NCBI GenBank assembly: GCA_902806565.1
Contig: CADCXA010000008.1
Coordinates: forward strand, 372,001-436,000
From: Hypoxylon rubiginosum
Lineage: Eukaryota; Ascomycota; Sordariomycetes; Xylariales; Hypoxylaceae
Reading direction: 5' to 3'
Length of the DNA: 64,000 bases
How positions within the stretch are numbered: the stretch's first letter is position 1; the number at the start of each line of letters is the position of its first letter. This document shows positions 56,801 through 64,000 of this stretch, piece after piece. The position numbers and the translations under genes were made by a program. Below the pieces are notes generated by a model. That model was not told where the DNA came from and ran no database searches. It worked only from the letters and a program-made list of their open reading frames with translations.

Positions 56801-58671
56801 TGCGATATTACGCGATATGGTCGGCTTATCATGTGCTGAGAAGCATAATAAAAAGGGCTTTGTCGACGACCGGTTGTATTCGGCCTCCTTTTTTGGCTTG
56901 GCATGCTGGTACCACGGATATAATGAGTCGACAGACTCGATAATGACGTGCCCATTGGTGCCTCCGTATCCAAACGACGACACGCTTGCTCGTCGCACCA
57001 GAGAGTCCTTTGGCCAAGGTGCTGTATCTGCGTGAACTTTTACGTTCCATTCCTTTTCCAAGACTGGTGTTTATTGTTACCATCAACTGTCAGACGGCAA
57101 ATAGAGCAGTGCGGCAACTTACTCGCTGGGTTTATGTTCTTGAAAAGGGCAACACCAGGAATGATAGCTGCTTCAGTCATCAGTGCGGCTTTCATGACGG
57201 CGAATATCCCACTTGCCGCCTCGCTATGGCCAATGCACGGCTTAACCTATTTTCTCTCTAGGTTAGAAAGCTCGCTTACGATGGGAAGGGCTACTCGGCA
57301 AGACACTTACGGCACCAATAAACAACGGCTTGTCTGGCCGCCGTGTGTCGTTCAAAGCTCGTGATATGGCATTTACCTCGATGGGGTCACCAACGGGCGT
57401 GCCAGTTCCGTGCAGCTCGGCATACACCGTCAGATTTGGATCAAGATCCGCTTTCTCGTACGCCATTCGCACAACACGTTCTTGGCCCTTGATGCTTGGG
57501 TGCGTAATACCCATACCTTCCACCTTGCCATTTCTATAGCCGCTTGAGCTTCGGATCTATGGTTATAGATTGGGGTTTTACTCACGTGTTTACGGCGGTT
57601 GAACGAACGACTCCGCGGATCGGGTCGCCGTCTCGGATTGCGTCCGCAAGACGCTTTACGTACAGTGCTCCAGCTCCTTCAGCACGACCATATCCATCCG
57701 CGGATGCATCGAAAGTGTGACATGTCGATGTTGGAGACAAAATGCCCAGCTTGGCTGTATTCATGTGCTGATCCACAGTGAGTATTAAATTGACGCCACC
57801 CACAACTGCAGCGTCGCAATCCCGACTCCGAAGCGCATGACAGGCATTATGCAGAGCGTATATTGAGGAAGAGCACGCCGTATTAATGGTAAAACTAGAT
57901 AAGTATCATTGAGCTAAAACCCTTTTGTATTTCAGTCTATTAGGGAATAACTTACCTCGGCCCATTTAGGTTAAATATGTTGCCTACGCGGTTGCTGATA
58001 ATCCCAGGATCGACTCCAGTAGCAGCATAGTTGTGACGAAAGTCTGGGTCCCGAATAGATATTTGTTCTAAGTCACTCGGTATCAGTAATAAGTCTCCTT
58101 TCTAATGGAATATGCGCGCGACTTTTTTCTATAAAAAAAGGGGTACGAAAACTCACGATAGTCGGCCGTAAAGGACCCCACAAAGACGGCAGTATTTGAT
58201 CCAGCAATAGACTCTAGAGTAACGCCCGCAGAAACGAGACATTCATAAGTCACCTCGAGTATTTTCCTCTGTTGCGGATCGAGCCATTGAGCTTCGATGG
58301 GCGTAATGTTGAAGAACGTAGGATCGAAGTCCTCTGGCCGGCCATCGAGAAAGTAACCTCCAGGGACGTTGAAAGAGCCCGGCCTGTCAAGATTCTCATG
58401 ATAATGGGCGTCTATATTGAAGCGAGATGTAGGAACCTTGAGTGTCTGCCCCGTTCGCTTCTCGATCAGCATGTTCCAGAATGACGAATCAGAGTCGACA
58501 CCCCCTGGGAGCCTGCATGCTGTACGATGATTAAAGTCAGCCAGATTATAACCGTTACATTGCTTCAACATTGAGTTCCAAGATTCATCACTTACACATG
58601 CCGCAGACGGCAATGGGCTCTAGTACCGGGGTTTCGGGCTCACTGCCCGCTAAAACGGCGCTGGGAGACAT
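50811..58671 (-). CDS. highly reducing type I polyketide synthase, KS-AT-DH-(psiMT)-(psiER)-KR-ACP, 2391 aa
   Basis: Eleven exons: 58596..58671, 58157..58519, 57956..58067, 57586..57894, 57311..57533, 57123..57246, 56600..57063, 55270..56544, 52202..55177, 51812..52126, 50811..51749. Phases agree throughout. KS: TACSSS, HGTGT and KPCIGHSEAASG all present. AT: GHSSG (644-648). DH: H-x3-G-x4-P (DHNLGGTAIFPAAGY) near 981 and IDACLQ later. The MT position has IIGRAST instead of a GxGxG SAM loop, so it looks inactive. A psiKR (WVTSGARQG...LRSEQ) follows. The ER region lacks the GGVGQ-type NADPH motif (LSLPGPDTD in its place). KR: LVGCLGGLGRSL and YSSAN. ACP: GLDSM with S2343. There is no thioesterase. 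The enzyme would extend and beta-reduce malonyl units to a chain with double bonds; a trans-ER or none would set saturation. Release probably needs a partner or pyrone formation. Confidence 0.97.
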
Positions 58672-59340
58672 CTTGGTACGTTTGCGCTATGCTTAAACGA
58701 ATTTGAGTAACCAAAATTATGTAACTGGACAACTAATTTCCTTCCTAGAGTCGATATTCAGCTAAATATCGAGTCTCTTTGACGGATTTACGTATCATGC
58801 CATGACTAATGGTATTCTCTACTCGGGGAGACTGCTATGAGAGAACCCACTACGGGGGTGAGGAAGTAATTAAGTTGTCTGCCTGGCTAATAGACAGCAG
58901 ACTATCACGATTATGGCCGCCTACATCAACACTAACCATATATCTCAACACACGTATTTACTAACCCCTGGAGTATACGTGTATCGCCAGTGCTGCATTC
59001 CTGGCCGACAAGAACATAGCGTACTTGGTAATCGTCACTCGGTAAATCGCTCTCCCGATCAGGGAAGATGTTTTGACATGCAGTCTCTTGATAGGGCAGA
59101 TCCAGAACTCCGAGAAGCTTGGTACGTAAGTGACATAGCGGAGTGACACTGCAGAGTCTAGTCAGCCTATGAATCGCAGCCAGGTGCATACCTAGATTCA
59201 ACAGACATCGATCCTTTCCATTTTCTGACTCGAATTCCTTTCTTATCCAAGACCTTTTAAGCCAACATCAACCTCTCTTGAGATACGGAACAGTGTTCAA
59301 CAATACCTTCGTCGTTGATTACCAAGTTCTTTAGGGCTCG
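58672..59340. promoter_or_regulatory. bidirectional promoter between PKS and membrane protein gene
   Basis: 669 bp separate the two divergent start codons (PKS ATG 58671 minus; membrane protein ATG 59341 plus). No other ORF of substance lies here, so the two genes probably share control, as usual for fungal clusters. I see no unambiguous binding site, only isolated CGG triplets. Confidence 0.6.
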
Positions 59341-60540
59341 ATGGATTCTCAGAAAAGCGTGCTATACTTTTACTCTCTAAGCGCCTTCGCGGTTATTGCC
59401 CTCTGGGGTGTCAGCTTATGGAACGGGACTGTGGAGGCTCTGATACGTGCCGTATGGCATGGAGAGCTAGAGAGAGAACTGCCTCTGATGACAGATTATA
59501 CCGGCGTCCCACTTATCGACTACCCTATAGCAATTCTGGTCGCCTTCTTCTTCTACGGCACTAACGGTTATGACGAGGGCTACCAGCTCTTTCTCTTGGA
59601 TGCATACTCCACACTCCAATCTGCGTTCGTGTGGCTCTACGTCGAGGCGTTGCGACCACAGAGCAAGCCCAAGTGGATTTCCAGGTGAGCGGTTATACCG
59701 CTTCCGAGCCTCGAGTCTAGAAATCTCGCCCTTCTAAGCCCGGCTAACATCATTTCTAGACCAGTCGTATTTGGGTTGCTCTGGCAATGCTTTGGCGCGG
59801 CTATCTCGCTCCCGCTATACTATGCCAATCACATATGCTGGGTTTCACAACCGAAGGCCGACATCGCGAGAGTGGCGGATCCTCACCGAGCTATGGCTCT
59901 TCCATTTTCCTTCCTATTTGGCGCCGTCGTTCCGGCACTGATCGGCATGGCTCCGAGTTGGCTCGGCCCGTACAGCCGATCGTCGGCGACTCACCAAGTT
60001 ATCCTGGCAGCCTGGCAGCCGGACCCCATCTGGGTGTCATGGATCCTGTTGGCATCGACGAAGATTATGGCCACGCTGTTCTCTGACCGGAAGCCGAGGA
60101 CCAAAGCCAGCAGGGATGCGGAAGGGAGAAAGGCGAGTCGATGGATCTGTGCCTCATACGTGCTTGCGGCGCTTTCATCTGCCATGGGCCATCTGTACGT
60201 CATGGGCAGGATCATCACTAGCCGTAGCCAAGCGGTGGACATTGTGCGCATGTATGTACCGTTCCATTCTACCGGACCCTCTGGAGCGAACGGCATACTA
60301 GTGCGTGGCCCATGGCTCTTTCTGCAGTACGACTTCATTATCATCAGTCTTTCGAGTCTATCATGGGCATTCCTGCTCCTCGGACCGATTTATCAGAAGC
60401 GACAAATTTCTGCTACAGCGCTAGCATTAGTAATGATAACTGGCTCCGTTGTCATCGGGCCCGGAGCAACTGTTTCGATTGCGTTACTGCTCCGGGAACG
60501 CCACCTGGCCAATCGGGGTTCATTCTCGCGCCAACTATGA
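59341..60540 (+). CDS. polytopic membrane protein of unknown function in the PKS cluster (374 aa)
   Basis: Exons 59341..59684 and 59760..60540, with a 75-nt intron (GTGAGC...CTAAC...TAG) joining WISR-PVVFG in frame. By eye there are about seven hydrophobic segments, starting near 8-28 (YFYSLSAFAVIALWGVSL), then around 60-75, 115-140, 158-178, 190-210, 240-260 and 295-345. Loops carry acidic motifs such as YGTNGYDEG. No transporter signature (MFS, ABC), no UbiA motif and no P450 or FAD motif is seen. Membrane proteins of this size occur next to fungal PKS or terpenoid genes and some are cyclases, but I cannot assign this one. Candidate roles are cyclisation, isomerisation or transport of the PKS product. 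Its divergent position with the PKS supports a role in the pathway. Confidence 0.85.
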
Positions 60541-61132
60541 AAGCAGTGCCAGGGGTGGTACAGGTGGAATGGGATATCCAGAGGATTGGGAATCCTTTCG
60601 GGTTTCTCTCGTGGGGGGTATCTTCGTGGCACCTGGCGGGAATAACGTAGAACGGCATATGGCGGAAAGAGGAGCAGGGGCAAGCCTTGATTTGCGACGA
60701 CGGATTTGCTGTAATCGTCGTCTATACCCTTCCAGGAATTAGCTAAGGTAAGGCATCTACATGGCTAGGGGTAGATTTTCTCTACTACTACCTGTCTATA
60801 TGAAACCAGGTAGCGAAGTGGCCATTGGGGATTCAGCCGACGCCGGTAGACTAACATAACGCGATATGCAGGGTCCAGGGGCAATGTTGCGGTCAATCCC
60901 GGACGGTGAGTGGATATTTGGTGGATGCGCACAAATATGAAATTTTCTTGTTATAGTCTTGGGTCTTGGGTCACATACCTACCCGGTATACTAATCGCCT
61001 ACTCTGACGCTATTCCCACGCATGCAAGTCTTATATAAGCAGGATTATAACATGCATACGATACGATACCACTGCTCCAATCGGTAGTTACACGAACGGG
61101 TGTTGGCCTTGAAAACATGTGATCTCACCACC
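60541..61132. other. intergenic
   Basis: 3' flank of the membrane protein gene and upstream region of the small ORF. No supported gene. Confidence 0.55.
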
Positions 61133-61579
61133 ATGTACCTGCGGTTCCAGCGATTCTTCATGCACGACTCCCCCTCGGGTCCAACGGACGTCGCTGTCTT
61201 GGGCCAATTGACCAATTGGGCATGGCCAGAGACAACCGTAGGATCGTCTGGCCCGTCCATCGCTTATGTGTTGTAAACGCACCCGCCTTTGGCCTGCCTA
61301 TTCGGAATACCACCATGAGCGCCTGGGCAGACGTACAACATCCTAGTCACGCTCCACCTTGGACCGAAGGAGAAGGGTTTAGGTCTAGAACTAGAGATCT
61401 TCAAGGTGACCTGGCAGCGCTACAGCACGGCGAAGAAAAAACAAACCCTGGACACCGCCACTGCTCCAGACGAGAAGTTCGCCTACGTGTTGCACGAAGA
61501 TACGACGGGAAATGGGCAACGCGCTATTCCTCTGCGGGATTTGAACTCCTTGCCCTGGAGGAATGGATGGAGACGATGA
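61133..61579 (+). CDS. candidate small two-exon cluster protein (127 aa)
   Basis: Exons 61133..61267 and 61331..61579. The 63-nt intron (GTGTTG donor, CAG acceptor) contains in-frame TAA, and joining in phase 0 gives PSIAY-TYNILVTLH. Exon 2 has strong coding character: LELEIFKVTWQRY, APDEKFAYVLHED and LRDLNSLPWRNGW, with varied codons and a stop after a basic end. Exon 1 starts MYLRFQRFFMHD. No family recognised. The alternating hydrophobic strands suggest a small beta-rich fold, as in some cyclases and isomerases, but that is a guess. An additional upstream exon is possible. No branch-like site is obvious in the intron, so the model is tentative. Position between the membrane protein and the monooxygenase makes it a candidate cluster gene. 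Confidence 0.5.
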
Positions 61580-61858
61580 GGTGAATGGCATGATCCCGAG
61601 ACTGGGGAATCAGGAAGGAAGTCTCCGCTGCAGAAAGGGGGCCTGTCTGCATGCATCTACTGACCTGACCATGGGAACATACGTGTAGGGGTATACACCT
61701 CTATATACCTCATCCGCACCTTGTTACATTTGCATAACCGACACAGTGGTCTTGCATTCTATACCCGCCCCAGTCATACCCACCTCTACCACGTCTCTTA
61801 CTAACTCAGACCCGAAAAACCGGTAAAGTTGAGACACACTCGATGGTGGTCAGCCAAC

Positions 61859-64000
61859 ATGGCGTCTGACAAAGTAGAGAAAGTAGACGTCGCTATCATC
61901 GGCGCAGGTCAGACAACCCCTAAAGACTCAATAAGACTAGGTCGTGATGGTAACTAAGAAAAAGCTGTGAACAGGATGGTACGGTCTTGTGTCCGCGAGG
62001 ACGTTCTTGCGCCTAAGGCCAGAAGCCAATGTCTTGATCATAGACTCCGACAACACTGTCGGCGGTGTCTGGAGCAAGGATAGATTGTATCCTAACTTGG
62101 TAGCCCAGGTCAGCCTCGGGGTATGTAGAAGCACTGAATACCATTGTTGTATCTCAACTATTTCATTTGCTACACGCCTTAATGACATAGACTACCTCCT
62201 ATTCACGAGAACTAACAAGGTGCACTATAGCTCTTTAACTATTCGGACACGCCTATGCCGCCCAATGGCGGCAACGTCAAGGACCCCCGCGTGACCGGTG
62301 AAATGATACATAATTACTTGCATAAGTACGCGGAGGACCACGACTTACTGCGCCGCGTCAGGTTCAACACCTTCGTGACGGACGCCAGGCAGTGTCCTCA
62401 GGGCTGGCGCCTGAGCCTGAGGGACTCCGACGACGTCATCGAAGCGGAGAAGCTTCTTGTGGCGACGGGCGTCTCGTCGATCCCGTACTTACCTCCTTTT
62501 ACGGAGAGCATGGACGACGCGTCCATGCCGATCATCCACTCGCGCGACCTGGGCGCGTCGTTCGACGCGATCCGGGACCCGGCCGTGGAGAGGGTGGCGG
62601 TGGTCGGCGCGGCCAAGTCAGCGTACGACGCCGTGTACCTGATGCTGAGCATGGGCAAGCGGGTGACGTGGGTGATCCGGAGCGCGGACGGCGGCGGCGC
62701 GGGGCCCCTGGCGATCCTGCCGTTCAAGGTGCTAAACCTAGTGAAGACGGTGGCGTTCGCGTCCACGCGGCTCATGTCCCACCTCAGCCCGTCGATCCTC
62801 AACGCCCACGGGCCGCTGTACCGGCTGCTGCAGGGGAACCCCGCGGGCCGCTGGGTCGTCGGCGGGTTCTGGAGCCTGCTGGATTACGTCAGCGGCGTCC
62901 ACGCCGGGTACCGCGACGGCGACCACGTCGGCTTGCTGAAGCCGGAGATCGACCGCCAGAGGTAAGCTCCTAAGCCCCCAAGCTCCTGAGTCCCTAAGCC
63001 CCCAAACCCCCCCTGAGCACCTAAGACCCTTTCCGCTCTGCTCCACAATCCTTCCCGCGACGCCTTGCCCCTAGCTACCTACCTAACCTATAACACCCCC
63101 ATATTATTCCTACCGTAGGGCTTACGCCAAGAAGGGTGAGAGAGATCTGGATCTGAGAGAGACGGAGACTAACCACTTTCTACATATATAGCGTCTTCTG
63201 GTCGCACTCGGGCCTAGGGGTCGTCACGCTGCCCGACTTCTGGCCGACCCTGCACAGCAAGGACCTGACCATCGTGCGCGACGAGATCCGCGCCGTCAAG
63301 GCGCGCGACGTGCACCTGAAGTCCGGTGCGACGGTGGCGGGCGTCGACTACGCCGTCGCGTGCACGGGGTGGGGCGACCACTTCGCCATGTTCGACGCGG
63401 CGCACAAGGCGCGCCTCGGGCTGCCGGCGTATAGTGTGGAAGGAGGGGATCTGTACTCGTTTCCCGTCGTCGTCGTCTCCCAGGAGGAGAAGCAGGAAGA
63501 GGAAGAGGAGGAGCAGCACCTCGTGGACTGGGCCGCGTACGACGACGAGGCCGACAGGTTCGTCGACGAGAAGCTGCCGTTCCTGGCGGCGCGGCCGGGG
63601 CTCAGGCAGAACCCGGAGCTGCTGGACGCGCGGCGGCAGAAGAAGTGGCGGCTGTACCGGCGCGCGGTGCCGGTGGAGATGGCGGCGCGCGGGGACCGGT
63701 CGGTCGTGGTGCTGGGGCAGAGTACGTGAATACCTTGGTGTTCTTTTTCTTTCTTTTTCTTTTCCCTTCCTTTCCAGCCAGGTTCAGCAGTAAAACCCCC
63801 ACATTCGTTATCTGCCCCGAGACATGTTTCAAGCCCCCGGATTCCTTGGCAAGCCCTAAAGAAGAAGCAAATTACTGACTCCCCGCTGCTATCATAGTCC
63901 ACACTGTGCAGACGCCGCTCGTGTCCGAGGTGCAGTCGCTGTGGGCGATCCTGTATCTGCTGGGGGAGATCGAGGTACCCAGCGTGGAAGACATGGCCAC
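61859..64000 (+). CDS. flavin-dependent monooxygenase, FMO-type, 3' end cut by window
   Basis: Exons 61859..61907, 61975..62120, 62231..62961, 63192..63721, 63898..64000 (running on). All introns are GT-AG and in frame; two are long (230 and 176 nt). FAD-binding GxGxxG is IIGAGWYGL near residue 14. VVGAAKSAYDAV is the second, NADPH-binding Rossmann motif. YPNLVAQ and LFNYSDTPMP fit the class B FMO/BVMO-like oxidases found in fungal polyketide clusters. An acidic insertion (EEKQEEEEEEQ, exon 4) is unusual. Such enzymes epoxidise or hydroxylate olefinic products; an epoxide followed by cyclisation would fit a polyene from the PKS. The first exon is a short 16-codon piece, which is typical for these genes. 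The C-terminus lies outside the window. Confidence 0.93.

Noticed and set aside
57534..57585. Shorter 37-nt intron alternative in the PKS (acceptor at 57549)
   Set aside because: It also keeps frame but would insert SSGYR. The acceptor at 57534 gives the conserved VNTNGKVEGMG and a normal 52-nt intron.
61520..61560. TTCAAAT-type loop on the minus strand
   Set aside because: The flanking five-base arms do not pair, and the segment is inside a plausible coding exon.
1..64000. CRISPR arrays, bacterial operons and ribosome binding sites
   Set aside because: The sequence is eukaryotic, with spliced genes; no array of spaced repeats was seen.

Overview
The window is nuclear DNA of a filamentous ascomycete (Pezizomycotina). 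The evidence is many short GT-AG introns of about 50-110 nt, genes well spaced on both strands, and fungal gene families: a highly reducing polyketide synthase (HR-PKS), P450s, STAND/NACHT proteins, an SPX-EXS protein and a GH18. Gene-poor AT-rich stretches separate the genes. The recurrent TACCTAGGTA-like motif and the gene mix would fit Sordariomycetes such as Xylariales, but that is a weak inference. Exon maps below come from splice sites and reading-frame continuity, not from transcripts.

Layout. 1-1153: 2-oxoglutarate/Fe(II) dioxygenase on the minus strand, cut by the window edge. 1.2-6.0 kb: gene-poor DNA with two diverged copies of a ~0.8 kb segment, each carrying a small cysteine-rich ORF, and an LTR-like block between them. 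6.0-7.0 kb: a short-chain dehydrogenase broken by an apparent one-base frameshift. 7.5-11.9 kb: an intronless NACHT NLR with a TIR/SEFIR-like N-terminus. 11.9-19.96 kb: a gene desert. 20.0-24.5 kb: a large disordered protein with a C-terminal methyltransferase-like fold. 26.0-27.8 kb: P450 no. 1. 30.0-32.6 kb: a protein with an HeLo/SesA-type N-terminus, coiled coil and ankyrin repeat. 33.0-35.0 kb: PAF-acetylhydrolase-like hydrolase. 36.3-38.1 kb: M18 vacuolar-type aminopeptidase. 38.6 kb: a perfect 7-bp minisatellite. 39.9-42.0 kb: P450 no. 2. 42.2-45.8 kb: SPX-EXS (Syg1/XPR1-type) membrane protein. 46.9-47.9 kb: GH18 protein. 48.6-49.1 kb: a small charged protein.

50.8-64.0 kb holds a candidate polyketide gene cluster that runs off the right edge. 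It contains an 11-exon HR-PKS (KS-AT-DH-ACP with an apparently intact KR, and methyltransferase and enoylreductase regions that look degenerate). Divergent from it is a polytopic membrane protein of unknown function, followed by a small two-exon ORF and a flavin-dependent monooxygenase. The PKS would build a polyene or partly reduced chain and the monooxygenase could epoxidise or hydroxylate it. The membrane protein and the small protein are candidates for cyclisation or transport. No pathway-specific regulator, thioesterase or trans-enoylreductase is visible inside the window, so the cluster may continue beyond 64 kb. This cluster is the best candidate here for an undescribed system. The P450s at 26 and 40 kb and the dioxygenase at the left edge could also be metabolic, but they are too far from the PKS to assign to it.
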